NCBI GenBank assembly: GCA_965199975.1
Contig: OZ241340.1
Coordinates: 186,001 to 250,000 of the forward strand
Direction of reading: 5' to 3'
DNA length: 64,000 nucleotides
DNA from: JASLDZ01 sp965199975
GTDB lineage: Bacteria > Pseudomonadota > Alphaproteobacteria > Caulobacterales > Caulobacteraceae
In this document: positions 1 through 11,013 of the stretch, in pieces
Numbering within the stretch: position 1 is the stretch's first letter
Layout: each line of letters starts with the position of its first letter
Notes under the pieces: model-generated
What the model saw: only the letters and a program-made list of their open reading frames with translations
What the model was told of the DNA's origin: nothing
The model's database searches: none
Made by a program: the position numbers and the translations under genes

Positions 1-992
1 GGGACGGCTACTACGCCACCCGCCCGGCGCTAGGGGGCGACGGCGACTTTCTCACCGCGCCTCTGGTCAGCCAGATATTCGGCGAGCTGATCGGCGTGTG
101 GTGCGCGGAGGCCTGGGACGCGCTGCGCCGCCCCACCCCCGTGCGCTGGATCGAGATGGGACCCGGCGACGGCACGCTGATGGTCGACATGCGCCGCGCC
201 TGCGCCCGCGTCGCGCCGGCCTTTTACGCCGCCGCCGACACCGTGCTGGTTGAGACGAGCGCGCCTTTGCGCGCAGCCCAGCAGGCGGCGCTCGCTGGTC
301 AGCAGGTGCGCTGGGCGGCCTCGCTCGCCGAGGCGGCCGGCCACTGCCCGCTGATCCTCGTCGCCAACGAACTGCTCGACTGCCTTCCCGCCCGCCAGTT
401 CATGCGCGACGACGCCGGCGCATGGGCCGAGCGGCGCGTGGGCCTCTCCGAGGCGGGCGACCTCGCCTTCGGTCTCGCGCCTGCGCCCGTCGACTTCGCT
501 CCGCCCCCCGGCCTGGAGGCGACGCCGCCCGGCGTGATCGTCGAGGTCTCGCCCGCCCAAGCGGCGTTCGGCGCGGAGATCGGCGCGCGGGTGGCGCGCC
601 ATGGCGGGGTGGCGCTCCTGATCGACTACGGCCGCGACCGTCCCGAGCCCGGCGACACCCTGCAGGCGCTACGCCGCCATGGGAAGGTCGACCCACTCGC
701 CAGGCCAGGCGAGGCCGACCTTACCGTGCACGCCGACTTTCCCGCCGTGGCCGCCGCCGCGCGCGCCGCGGGGGCCGGCGCGGCGCTCGTCACGCAAGGC
801 GCGCTCCTGCGCGCGCTGGGCGCCGAAGCACGCACCGCGACCTTGGCCGCCGCCCGCCCTGATCGCGCCGACATCCTCGCGCGCCAGCTGCGCCGCCTGA
901 TCGACCCGTCCGAGATGGGTGCGCTGTTCAAGGCGCTCGCCATCCACCCCCCCGGCGTCGAGCCGCCGGGCTTCGCGCAGGAGCCCGCATGA
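1..992 (+). CDS. Class I SAM-dependent methyltransferase, MidA/NDUFAF7 family (5' end missing)
   Basis: The gene enters from outside the window; the first complete codon is at 3. The readable frame opens with GYYATRPALGGDGDF followed by TAPLVSQIFGEL, the conserved N-terminal block of the MidA/NDUFAF7 family, so only a few tens of residues are missing. Next come the SAM-binding segment (IEMGPGDGTLMVDMRR) and a second block (ILVANELLDCLPARQF). Mitochondrial NDUFAF7 methylates an arginine of a complex I subunit. The bacterial protein is inferred to be a protein methyltransferase, substrate not shown here. Its stop overlaps the pgeF start by 4 bp (ATGA). In related bacteria lgt commonly lies just upstream, which cannot be checked here. 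Confidence 0.9.
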   Translation, partial: DGYYATRPALGGDGDFLTAPLVSQIFGELIGVWCAEAWDALRRPTPVRWIEMGPGDGTLMVDMRRACARVAPAFYAAADTVLVETSAPLRAAQQAALAGQQVRWAASLAEAAGHCPLILVANELLDCLPARQFMRDDAGAWAERRVGLSEAGDLAFGLAPAPVDFAPPPGLEATPPGVIVEVSPAQAAFGAEIGARVARHGGVALLIDYGRDRPEPGDTLQALRRHGKVDPLARPGEADLTVHADFPAVAAAARAAGAGAALVTQGALLRALGAEARTATLAAARPDRADILARQLRRLIDPSEMGALFKALAIHPPGVEPPGFAQEPA

Positions 993-1774
993 GCGACACG
1001 CCGTCCCCCCTCGCCTCCCCGCTGCTGGCGGCGGCGCCCGGCGTGCGCCACGCCTTCTTCACCCGCGAGGGCGGCCTCTCCAAGAGCCTCTACGCCAGCC
1101 TGAACACCGGCGCGGGCTCACGCGACGATCCCGCCGCGGTGGCCGAAAACCGCCGCCGCTGCGCCGCCTGGTTCGGGCGCCCGGCCGAGGCGCTGCTCAC
1201 CGGCTACCAGGTGCATTCCGCCGACGCCCTCACGGTGGAGGCGCCCTGGGCCGCCGGCGAGCGGCCACGCGGCGACGCCGTGATCACGCGCACGCCCGGC
1301 CTCGTGTGCGGCGCGCTCTCCGCCGACTGCGCGCCCGTGCTGCTGATCGACGCGCAGGCGCGCGTGGTCGCCGCCGCCCACGCCGGATGGCGCGGCGCGG
1401 TGGGCGGGATCGTGGGCTCCACCGTTGCAGCCATGCAGGCGCTGGGGGCGCGGCCGGAGCGCCTGATCGCCGCCGTCGGCCCCTGTATCGGCCAGGCCAG
1501 CTACGAGGTGGGCGAGGACTTCCGCACCGCCGTGCTGGCGGCCGCGCCCGAGGCGGACCGCTTCTTCACGCCCGAGCACGCGCCGGGCAAGCGCCGCTTC
1601 GACCTGCCGGGCTTCGTTCTGCTGCGCCTGGAGCAGGCGGGCGTAGGCCGCGCCGAGGCGCTCTTCCGCGACACCTGCGGCGAGGAGGCGCCGTTCTTCT
1701 CCAACCGCCGCGCCGTGCTGCGCGGCGAAGGCGACTACGGCCGGCTGCTCAGCGCCGTCGCGCTGGACGCCTGA
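989..1774 (+). CDS. pgeF: Peptidoglycan editing factor PgeF (YfiH / multicopper polyphenol oxidase family)
   Basis: A 261-residue cytoplasmic protein of the YfiH/DUF152 family. The metal-site residues typical of the family are visible: His76 (QVHSADA), Cys114 (SADCAPVLL) and His131 (AAHAGWRG), followed by AAVGPCIGQASYEVG. Family members hydrolyse wrongly built muropeptide precursors (L-Ser for L-Ala in E. coli); some homologues show purine-nucleoside or laccase-like activity in vitro. The start is fixed by the ATGA overlap with the methyltransferase stop, so the two are probably translated together. Length is normal for the family. Confidence 0.9.
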   Translation: MSDTPSPLASPLLAAAPGVRHAFFTREGGLSKSLYASLNTGAGSRDDPAAVAENRRRCAAWFGRPAEALLTGYQVHSADALTVEAPWAAGERPRGDAVITRTPGLVCGALSADCAPVLLIDAQARVVAAAHAGWRGAVGGIVGSTVAAMQALGARPERLIAAVGPCIGQASYEVGEDFRTAVLAAAPEADRFFTPEHAPGKRRFDLPGFVLLRLEQAGVGRAEALFRDTCGEEAPFFSNRRAVLRGEGDYGRLLSAVALDA

Positions 1775-1847
1775 GCGCTGGACGCCCGCGCGCGCGGCGC
1801 CTACCTCACCGCGACGGCGCGACCCTCGCGACGACGCGGAGCCGTGC

Positions 1848-3629
1848 ATGACGTTCCAACAGGCGCTCGCCTTCGGCATCCTCGGCGGCGCCATCATCAT
1901 GTTCGCCTGGGGGCGCTTCCGCTACGACGTGATTGCGCTCGGTGCGCTCCTGATCGGTATCCTCGTGGGCCTGGTGAAGCCCAAGGAGGCGTTCACCGGC
2001 TTCACCTCCGAGGTCGTGGTCATCATCGCCACCGCCCTGGTGGTCAGCGCCGCGATCGCCAAGTCGGGCATCGTCGAGCTGATCGCCCGGCCGGTGCTGG
2101 CCAAGCTGCACAAACCCGCCCTGCAGGTGCCCGCGCTGGCCGCGGCGACCGCGGCGCTCTCCATCCCCACCAAGAACGTGGGCGCGCTGGCCATCCTCAT
2201 GCCCATAGCGCTGCAGCTGGCGCGCAAGACGGAGACCTCTCCCTCCTCGCTGCTCATGCCGATGAGCTTCATGTCGCTTCTTGGAGGGCTGGTGACGCTG
2301 GTCGGCACCTCGACCAACATCATCGTCAGCCAAGTGCGCGAGGAGACGCTGGGCAAGCCCTTCAACCTGTTCGACTTCTCCGCCGTCGGCCTGCCGCTGA
2401 CCTTCCTCGGCCTGATCGTGGTCAGCCTGATGTGGCGCGTACTGCCCAAGCGCGAGGGCCGCGCGGGCATGGGCGACGCGGTGGCCTCGGCGGCCCCGTA
2501 CAGCGCCGAGGTGGTGGTGAAGGACGACCTGCCCGACGCCGTGAAGACCATCGCCGACCTGGAACTAGACAAGGACAGCGTCGAGGTCACCGCCCTGATC
2601 GGCGTCGACGGCAGGCCGCGCAGCGCCCAAGCCAAGGCCGAACTGCATCCGGGCGACCGCCTCCTGCTGCAGGGCGAGCAGGAGGCGCTGGACCGGGTGG
2701 TCGCCTCCAAGCCCCTGCGCCCGGGCTCGTCCGAAGAAATGGCGACGTCCGAACCCATCGAGGAGATGCGCTCGGTGGAGGTGGTGGTGGACCCGCGTTC
2801 ACGCCTGATCGGCCGCTCGGCGCGGCGTCTGCGCATGCTGCAGCAATTCAACGTCAACCTCCTGGCCGTCAGCCGCGAGGGCGCGCGCTTCACCGAGCGG
2901 CTGCGCGACATCAAGCTGCGCGCGGGCGACGTGCTCGTGCTCCAGGCGGGGGAGAACAGCCTGCCCGAGGCCATGCGCGAGCTGGGCGTGCTGCCCCTGG
3001 CCGAGCGTTCGGTGCGCATCGGCAAGAAGCCGCCGCGCTACCTCGCCGCCATCGTGCTGACCGTCGCCATGGTGCTGGTGGGGCTCAAGATCGTGCCGGT
3101 GACCATCGGCTTCTTCGGCGCGGCGGTCGTCACCGTGGCCTTCGGCGGGCTCTCCATGCGCGAGGCCTACGGCTCGCTGGAGGGGGAGGTTCTGGTGCTG
3201 ATCGGCGCGCTCACCCCGCTGAGCGAGGCGGTGCGCCACACCGGCGGCACCGAGCTGATCGCGCACTATCTCTCGGTAGGGCTGCACAACGTCTCGCCCA
3301 TGCTGGCGCTGGGGACGCTATTGGTCACGGCCATGGCGCTGTCGCCCTTCCTGCACAATGCCCCGACCGTCCTCGTGCTGGGACCCATCTCGGTCGCCGT
3401 GGCCCAGCAGCTCAAGCTGCACCCCGACGCCTTCCTCATGGCGGTGGCGGTCGGTTCAGGCTGCGATTTCCTCACCCCCATCGGCCACCAGTGCAACACG
3501 CTGGTGATGGGGCCGGGCGGCTACAAGTTCAGCGACTACTGGAAGCTGGGCCTGCCGCTCTCGATCATGGTCATCCTGGTCGGCACGCCCCTGATCGCCG
3601 CGGTCTGGGGACTGCGCGCCCACGGGTGA
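1848..3629 (+). CDS. SLC13/DASS-type permease with two internal RCK_C (TrkA-C) domains
   Basis: A 593-residue inner-membrane transporter. Hydrophobic helices fill residues 1-200 and 390-590. Between them lie two soluble modules at about 205-290 and 300-380, each with the beta-rich pattern of TrkA-C/RCK_C domains (for example LHPGDRLLLQGEQEALDRV and LRAGDVLVLQAGENSL). Each membrane half carries a re-entrant-type signature: VGTSTNIIVSQ in the first half and PIGHQCNTLVMGPGGY in the second. This layout is typical of the SLC13-family permeases with TrkA-C domains. Relatives move dicarboxylates, sulfate or other anions, usually with sodium; the substrate here cannot be read. The start has GGAG a short distance upstream, 73 bp after pgeF. 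Confidence 0.88.
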   Translation: MTFQQALAFGILGGAIIMFAWGRFRYDVIALGALLIGILVGLVKPKEAFTGFTSEVVVIIATALVVSAAIAKSGIVELIARPVLAKLHKPALQVPALAAATAALSIPTKNVGALAILMPIALQLARKTETSPSSLLMPMSFMSLLGGLVTLVGTSTNIIVSQVREETLGKPFNLFDFSAVGLPLTFLGLIVVSLMWRVLPKREGRAGMGDAVASAAPYSAEVVVKDDLPDAVKTIADLELDKDSVEVTALIGVDGRPRSAQAKAELHPGDRLLLQGEQEALDRVVASKPLRPGSSEEMATSEPIEEMRSVEVVVDPRSRLIGRSARRLRMLQQFNVNLLAVSREGARFTERLRDIKLRAGDVLVLQAGENSLPEAMRELGVLPLAERSVRIGKKPPRYLAAIVLTVAMVLVGLKIVPVTIGFFGAAVVTVAFGGLSMREAYGSLEGEVLVLIGALTPLSEAVRHTGGTELIAHYLSVGLHNVSPMLALGTLLVTAMALSPFLHNAPTVLVLGPISVAVAQQLKLHPDAFLMAVAVGSGCDFLTPIGHQCNTLVMGPGGYKFSDYWKLGLPLSIMVILVGTPLIAAVWGLRAHG

Positions 3630-3693
3630 GCACCGCGGGCGGCGACGCTCGCGCATGCCGTGGCCGCATCAGCTTGAGCACCGCCCTGCGCGG

Positions 3694-4248
3694 TCACGTC
3701 CGCCGCGAACTGGAGCCGGAGTCGGCCGCCGATGATCCGTCGATCTTGTCTGAGACAGCGCCGCGCGCAGACCGGCTGGGAGCTTGACGCCGCCATTGCG
3801 CCGAGCGCACCCGCGCTGCGACGCCCACCAACCCCGTGGCCGCGGCGAGCGCCGCAGCCATTGCGGTCAGAGCGTCACGCCAACGCTGCGCGCGGCCTCG
3901 CCGCACGTCAGCCGCCCGGGCGGCTCGCACGAAGCCGGCCTGCTCGCTCGAAAGGTGTGCGGCCTGGCCGCGGAGCTCAGCCAGTTGCGTCGCCGAAGCC
4001 CGGCTGTCCTTGGCTGATGAGGAACGCAGCGCCGACGCCCGCGCGTCGGCCTCCATGCGGGCATAGTCCTCCACCATCATTCGCCGGAACGCCGCGTTAT
4101 ACGTCTGCTCCGCCGCATCATAGGCCGCCTCCGCCGCGACGCGCCCTGCGGCGACCGCGCCGCCGCCGACCAGTATCGCGGCGATCATGAGCGCCAGGAC
4201 CCACCAAGCCACCGCGCGCGGCGCGGTCGCGACGTCGGTCTCGCTCAC
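3694..4248 (-). CDS. Small membrane protein of unknown function, last gene of the ppdK cluster
   Basis: A 184-residue protein that I do not recognise. It has an N-terminal membrane helix (about 13-34), an Ala-rich polar helical segment with heptad-like charge spacing (about 36-125), a second hydrophobic helix (about 126-146) and a Ser/Arg-rich tail. The GTG start overlaps the TGA of the upstream gene by 4 bp (GTGA), which supports this start and coupled translation. The preceding gene has the same plan (helix, about 95-residue helical segment, helix), so the two may be diverged paralogues working as a pair. It is convergent with the permease gene, with 64 bp between the stops. Confidence 0.6.
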   Translation of the reverse strand: MSETDVATAPRAVAWWVLALMIAAILVGGGAVAAGRVAAEAAYDAAEQTYNAAFRRMMVEDYARMEADARASALRSSSAKDSRASATQLAELRGQAAHLSSEQAGFVRAARAADVRRGRAQRWRDALTAMAAALAAATGLVGVAARVRSAQWRRQAPSRSARGAVSDKIDGSSAADSGSSSRRT

Positions 4249-4801
4249 CCGATCTTGTCCCACATGCGCGCGGCGCTCGCCGCGACGCCCCAGGCGATGA
4301 CGCCTGCCGCCAGGACGTACCCGACGTAGCGCACGGGCCAGGGCCGCACGCTGGCGACGCCCGTGGCCAGGGCGGCGGCGGCGAACATGGCCGCCCACGC
4401 CACCAAGTCGTCGCGCCGCCGTTCGAGTGCGAAGCGGCGCGAGTACATGAGCGCGTCCTCGCGACCGCTGATCTCGACCAGCATGCGCAAGGTCGCGTCT
4501 TGCTCGCGCTTCAGCCGGGCTTCGAGCGGCGCGAGCCTGGCGAGAGTCGCCGGGTGTTCGTAGCGGGCGTCGATCATGTCCAGCTCGACTTTCTGGTGCG
4601 CGTCCAAGGCGCGCCCGCTGGCGATGGCCGCCGCGGACGCCGCCAGCGCGGCCTGTCTGGCGGCGGCGGCGGTCTGCACGCTCTCGCGTTCGGTGGACAC
4701 CGCGCCGCCCCATGTCACGACGGCCGCGGCGAGCAGCGCCAGCTGGACCCAGCCCAGTCGCGGGGGAGCCTTGCCTGGAGGCGACGGCGCAGCCGCCGTG
4801 C

Positions 4802-4805
<4 letters not shown>
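4245..4805 (-). CDS. Small membrane protein with helical middle segment, downstream of ppdK
   Basis: A 186-residue protein of unknown function. It has a Pro-rich N-terminus, a membrane helix at about 17-37, a charged helical region at about 38-131 (containing KVELDMIDARYEHP and LEARLKREQDATLRMLVE) and two further helices at about 133-151 and 160-178. It starts with GTG inside the ppdK stop (GTGA, 4-bp overlap) and its own stop overlaps the next gene the same way. The codon pattern and coupled junctions argue for a real gene. A membrane-anchored coiled-coil or sensor-like role is possible, but nothing in the sequence identifies a function. Confidence 0.62.
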
Positions 4806-7504
<2,699 letters not shown>

Positions 7505-7517
7505 CGTCGTAGGGTCC

Positions 7518-9599
7518 TTAGGCTTGGATCAGCGAGAAGTCGGCCACGCGGTCGGCCGCCTCGCGCACCTGGTTGAGAAGGCGCAGCCGATCGAGCCGCA
7601 CCTCCGGGTCGGGGTCGTTGACGAGCACCTTATCGAAGAAGGCGTCCACCGGGCGCCGCAACGCAGCAAGGCTCGCCATCGCACCTGCGAAATCCTCGGA
7701 GGCCAGCTGCGGTTGCACCTGTGACAGCGCTGTCCGCAAGGCCTCCTGCAGCGCCACCTGCTCGGGCGGCGAGCCGGCGCGCTCGGACGGCGCCTCGCCA
7801 GGCGCGGGCACGGCCGCGCCCTTCTTCTCCTCGGCCTTGAGGATGTTGGTGGCCCGCGTGTAACCGGCGAGCAGGTTCGCCCCGTCCTCGGTGGCGAGGA
7901 AGTCGGACAGCGCCTCCACCCGCGCCACAATGCGCACGAGATCGTCGTCGCCCAGCGCGAACACGGCGTCGACGAGGTCGTGGCGACGGCCTTCGTCGCG
8001 GAGCAGAACTTTCAGGCGATCGGCGAAGAAGGCGAGCAGGTCGCGGCTGTAAGCGTCTGCATCTGAGCCGCGGAAACCACCTTCAGCCGCAGAGTGGATA
8101 TGGTTGGCCTGCCTAATGCTTCTACGAAGTGGTATGCGAGCGCCGGCTCCACTCAGCAGGCGGATCACGCCCAGCGCCGCCCGTCGCAGCGCATACGGGT
8201 CCTTCGATCCCGTGGGCCGCTCGTCGATGGCGAAGAAGCCGACCAGCGTGTCGAGCTTGTCGGCCAGGGCGACGGCGACCGTCACCGGGGCAGTGGCCAC
8301 GTCGTCGGAGGGGCCGACCGGCTTGTAGTGGTCGCGCACGGCGTCGGCCACGGCGTCGGGCTCGCCGGCGAGGCGGGCGTAGTAGCCGCCCATCACGCCC
8401 TGCAGTTCGGGGAACTCGCCCACCATGGCGCTGGCGAGGTCGGCCTTGGCGAGGCGGGCGGCGCGGGCGGCGAGGTCCGGGTCAGCGCCTACCAGGGGGG
8501 CGATCTCGCGGGCCAAGGCCTCGATGCGGGCCACCCGCTCGGCCATGGAGCCCAACTTGGCGTGGAAGGTCACGCCCTCAAGCTTGGCGAGCCACTTCTC
8601 AAAGGCGCCTGGCTTGCGGTCCTCGTCCCAGAAGAAGCGCGCATCCGAGAGGCGCGCGGCCAGCACCCGGGCGTTGCCGGCGGCCAGCGCCGCCCCGCCG
8701 TCGCTGGCCTCCACGTTGGCGACCACGACGAAGTGCGGCGCGAGCCCCTCCCCGCCCGGCGTGCGGACGGCGAAGTACTTCTGGTGGGTGCGCATGGAGG
8801 TGCGGATCACCTCCGGCGGCAGGTCGAGGACCGCCGGGTCCATGGCGCCCAGCACCGGCGTGGGCCATTCGGCGAGGCCGGCCACCTCGTCGAGCAGGCC
8901 CGCGTCCTCAACCAGCTCGAGCCCCTGGGCGGCGCACAGCGCGCGGGCGCCATCGAGGATGCGCGCGCGGCGGTCGGCGGCGTCGAGCACCACGAACTCG
9001 CGCTGCAGGCGGGTGCGGTAGTCGTCGAAGCCCGTCACCGCGAAAGGCGCGCCGCGTGCGCCCATGAAGCGGTGGCCGCGGGTTTCGTCGCCGGCGGTGA
9101 CGCCGTCGATCTCGAAGGGCGTGACCGCGCCGGCGAACAGGGCCAGCACGCTCTTCAGCGGGCGCACCCAGCGGAAGGCGCTCGTCCCCGAGCGCATGGA
9201 CTTGGGCCAGGGGAAGGCGCGCATCACCTCGCCCAGCGCCTCGGCGGCGATCTGCGGCGTCGGGCGGCCGGGGGTGGCGCGGGTGGCGTAGAGCACGCCG
9301 TCTCGCTCGACGAGGTCCTCGCGGACGAGGCCGGTCTTGCGCAGGAAGCCGTCCAGCGCCTGCGGCGGGGCCGAGGCCTTGGGGCCCTTGATCTCCTCGG
9401 TGCGGTCGGGGGTGGCGGCGGGCAGGCCCTCGGCCACGAGCGTGAGGCGGCGCGGGCCGGTGTAGGTGCGCAGGCTCTCGGGCGTGAGGCCCGCACTCGC
9501 GAGGCGCTCGCCGTAGAGCCGGGCGAGGTCGCGCGCGGCGCCCGCCTGCATGCGCGCGGGGATCTCCTCGCTGAGGAGCTCGATCAGGAGCTGGGGCAT
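7518..9599 (-). CDS. glyS: Glycyl-tRNA synthetase beta subunit
   Basis: A 693-residue protein starting MPQLLIELLSEEIPARMQ, the characteristic GlyS N-terminus. The body domain (FRWVRPLKSVLALF, TSMRTHQKYFAV), the HD-like middle (GEFPELQGVMGGYYAR) and the C-terminal DALR-type anticodon-binding end (ALRRPVDAFFDKVLVNDPD) are all visible. With GlyQ it forms the alpha2-beta2 glycyl-tRNA synthetase. A roughly 25-residue stretch near residues 487-512 (coordinates about 8060-8140) looks like a less GC-rich insertion. Normally glyQ and glyS are adjacent; here a DUF559 element with inverted repeats separates them. Confidence 0.96.
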   Translation of the reverse strand: MPQLLIELLSEEIPARMQAGAARDLARLYGERLASAGLTPESLRTYTGPRRLTLVAEGLPAATPDRTEEIKGPKASAPPQALDGFLRKTGLVREDLVERDGVLYATRATPGRPTPQIAAEALGEVMRAFPWPKSMRSGTSAFRWVRPLKSVLALFAGAVTPFEIDGVTAGDETRGHRFMGARGAPFAVTGFDDYRTRLQREFVVLDAADRRARILDGARALCAAQGLELVEDAGLLDEVAGLAEWPTPVLGAMDPAVLDLPPEVIRTSMRTHQKYFAVRTPGGEGLAPHFVVVANVEASDGGAALAAGNARVLAARLSDARFFWDEDRKPGAFEKWLAKLEGVTFHAKLGSMAERVARIEALAREIAPLVGADPDLAARAARLAKADLASAMVGEFPELQGVMGGYYARLAGEPDAVADAVRDHYKPVGPSDDVATAPVTVAVALADKLDTLVGFFAIDERPTGSKDPYALRRAALGVIRLLSGAGARIPLRRSIRQANHIHSAAEGGFRGSDADAYSRDLLAFFADRLKVLLRDEGRRHDLVDAVFALGDDDLVRIVARVEALSDFLATEDGANLLAGYTRATNILKAEEKKGAAVPAPGEAPSERAGSPPEQVALQEALRTALSQVQPQLASEDFAGAMASLAALRRPVDAFFDKVLVNDPDPEVRLDRLRLLNQVREAADRVADFSLIQA

Positions 9600-10058
9600 C
9601 TAAGCTCCCTTCCCCCTCGATGGGGGAAGGGTGGGGGATGGGGGTGCGGACGCGACGTCGACGATCTGGCGCACGAGACGCTCGGGGTGGTTCAGCGCAT
9701 GGTCGGAGGGGAAGCGGAGGACGCGGTAGCCCTGGGTGGCGAGCCACGCATCGCGCTCTGCGTCTCGGGCGGCGCGGTCATGATGCTCGTGGTGCGGTCC
9801 GTCGACCTCGACCACGAGCCCGGCGGCATGGATGGCGAAGTCGGCGACGTAGCGCCCGATGGGCGCCTGGCGGCGCACGTGCAGATCAGTCCGTCGCAGC
9901 GCCTTCCACAGCACCCTCTCACCGAGGGTTATCTCGCGGCGGAGGTGACGTGCACGGCCGACGGAGCCGGGCGCGTGCCTCTCATGCGTCCACCTGTCGA
10001 GTGGAGCGTCTGCACCCCCATCCCCGGCCCTTCCCCCATCGAGGGGGCAGGGAGTCAT
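9600..10058 (-). CDS. DUF559 (Vsr-like endonuclease fold) protein within an inverted-repeat element
   Basis: A 152-residue protein. The core (RREITLGERVLWKALRRTDL, FRRQ-like HVRRQAPIGRYVADFAI, LVVEVDGPHH, DAWLATQGYRVLRFP) matches DUF559, a family with the PD-(D/E)XK/Vsr endonuclease fold. Candidate active-site residues are E (GERVLW), D (ADFAI) and E-x-D (VEVDG). Start and stop both lie in the flanking repeats: the N-terminus MTPCPLDGGRAG and the C-terminus are repeat-encoded, and the ATG overlaps the glyQ stop (ATGA). It interrupts the normal glyQ-glyS adjacency, so it is probably a mobile or recently inserted unit. The role of DUF559 proteins is not established. Confidence 0.8.
   Translation of the reverse strand: MTPCPLDGGRAGDGGADAPLDRWTHERHAPGSVGRARHLRREITLGERVLWKALRRTDLHVRRQAPIGRYVADFAIHAAGLVVEVDGPHHEHHDRAARDAERDAWLATQGYRVLRFPSDHALNHPERLVRQIVDVASAPPSPTLPPSRGKGA
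9605..9653. repeat. Left copy of 49-bp inverted repeat flanking the DUF559 gene
   Basis: This 49-bp segment matches the reverse complement of 10006-10054 at 45 of 49 positions. Its centre (CCCCCTCGATGGGGG) is itself nearly palindromic and could form a hairpin in DNA or RNA. It encodes the C-terminal residues of the DUF559 protein (SPTLPPSRGKGA). It lies directly after the glyS start codon region, between glyS and the DUF559 reading frame. Confidence 0.85.
10006..10054. repeat. Right copy of 49-bp inverted repeat flanking the DUF559 gene
   Basis: Inverted partner of 9605-9653 (45/49 identical). It begins one base after the ATGA shared by the glyQ stop and DUF559 start, and codes for the protein's N-terminal residues. 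The central near-palindrome CCCCCATCGAGGGGG can fold on itself. Repeats of this sort are often dispersed as REP-like elements; only this pair and a weakly similar palindrome near 51211-51235 were noticed in this window. Confidence 0.85.
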
Positions 10059-10924
10059 AGGCTGGCCTCGGCGCAGGCCTTCACCAAAGTGCGGATGCGG
10101 CCGATGTAGCTGGCGCGCTCGGCGACGGCGATGGCCCCGCGGGCGTCGAGCAGGTTGAAGAGGTGGCTCGCCTTCAGAGCCCGGTCGTAGGCCGGCAGCA
10201 CCAGAGGCTGGCCCTGAGGGCCCGTGGCGGCGAGCGCGCGGGAGGACTCCGCCTCCATGTCGGCGAACTGGCGCTTGAGCATGTCCACGTCGGCCACCTC
10301 GAAGTTGTAGGCCGAGTTCTCGCGCTCGTTCTCCAGGAACACCTCGCCGTAGGTCAGGCCCGCATCGTTGAACCTGAGGTCGTACACCCGGTCGACGCCC
10401 TGGACGTACATGGCCAGCCGCTCCAGCCCGTAGGTCAGCTCGCCGGAGACCACCTCCACTTCCAGCCCGCCGACGCCCTGGAAGTAGGTGTACTGCGTCA
10501 CCTCCATGCCGTCGCACCACACCTCCCAGCCGAGGCCCCAGGCGCCGACGGTGGGGTTCTCCCAGTCGTCCTCCACGAAGCGCACGTCGTGCAGGCCGGG
10601 GTCGATGCCGATCTCGCGCAGGGAGCCGAGGTAGAGGTCCTGCAGGTCGGGCGGGTTGGGCTTCAGGATCACCTGGAACTGGTAGTAGTGCTGCAGCCGG
10701 TTCGGATTTTCGCCGTAGCGCCCGTCACCCGGCCGGCGTGATGGCTGCACGTAGGCGGCGCGCCACGGCTTGGGGCCGAGCGCGCGCAGCACTGTCGCGG
10801 GATGCAGCGTGCCGGCGCCCACCTCCACGTCGTACGGCTGTAACAAAGCGCAGCCTTGCCTGCCCCAGTAGCGCTGCAGGGTGAGGATGAGATCCTGGAA
10901 GGAGAGGCGCGCGGAGGCGCTCAC
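10055..10924 (-). CDS. glyQ: Glycyl-tRNA synthetase alpha subunit
   Basis: A 289-residue class II aminoacyl-tRNA synthetase catalytic subunit. Family blocks are LSFQDLILTLQRYWGRQGC near the N-terminus, GDGRYGENPNRLQHYYQFQV, and WEVWCDGMEVTQYTYFQ (motif 2 region). It charges tRNA-Gly together with GlyS. The start is GTG, placed by the family N-terminus, with no clear ribosome-binding site. Only about 20 nt separate it from the intrinsic terminator of the upstream fasciclin gene, so the messenger may be leaderless or nearly so. Its stop overlaps the DUF559 start. Confidence 0.96.
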   Translation of the reverse strand: MSASARLSFQDLILTLQRYWGRQGCALLQPYDVEVGAGTLHPATVLRALGPKPWRAAYVQPSRRPGDGRYGENPNRLQHYYQFQVILKPNPPDLQDLYLGSLREIGIDPGLHDVRFVEDDWENPTVGAWGLGWEVWCDGMEVTQYTYFQGVGGLEVEVVSGELTYGLERLAMYVQGVDRVYDLRFNDAGLTYGEVFLENERENSAYNFEVADVDMLKRQFADMEAESSRALAATGPQGQPLVLPAYDRALKASHLFNLLDARGAIAVAERASYIGRIRTLVKACAEASL

Positions 10925-10944
10925 TTTTGAGCCATTGTGCAGTG

Positions 10945-10983
10945 CAAAACGAAAGGCGGCGGACCCTAGGGCCCGCCGCCTTC
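10945..10983 (-). terminator. Intrinsic terminator after the fasciclin gene
   Basis: On the minus strand a GC-rich hairpin (arms 10953-10966 and 10969-10982, 14 bp with one mismatch, 2-nt loop) is followed by TTTCGTTTTGC. This is a good rho-independent terminator for the fasciclin gene that ends at 11014. It lies unusually close to the glyQ start (GTG at 10924). Confidence 0.8.
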
Positions 10984-11013
10984 GTCATCAAGGCGTAGCC
11001 AGGAGCTAAGTCT

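Noticed and set aside
1760..1786. Direct repeat of GCGCTGGACGCC at the pgeF end
   Set aside because: Two 12-bp copies separated by 3 bp, most simply a local duplication; no mobile or regulatory context.
10925..11013. Possible glycine riboswitch or T-box before glyQ
   Set aside because: The region is only about 90 bp and dominated by one terminator hairpin; no aptamer-like conserved elements were seen.
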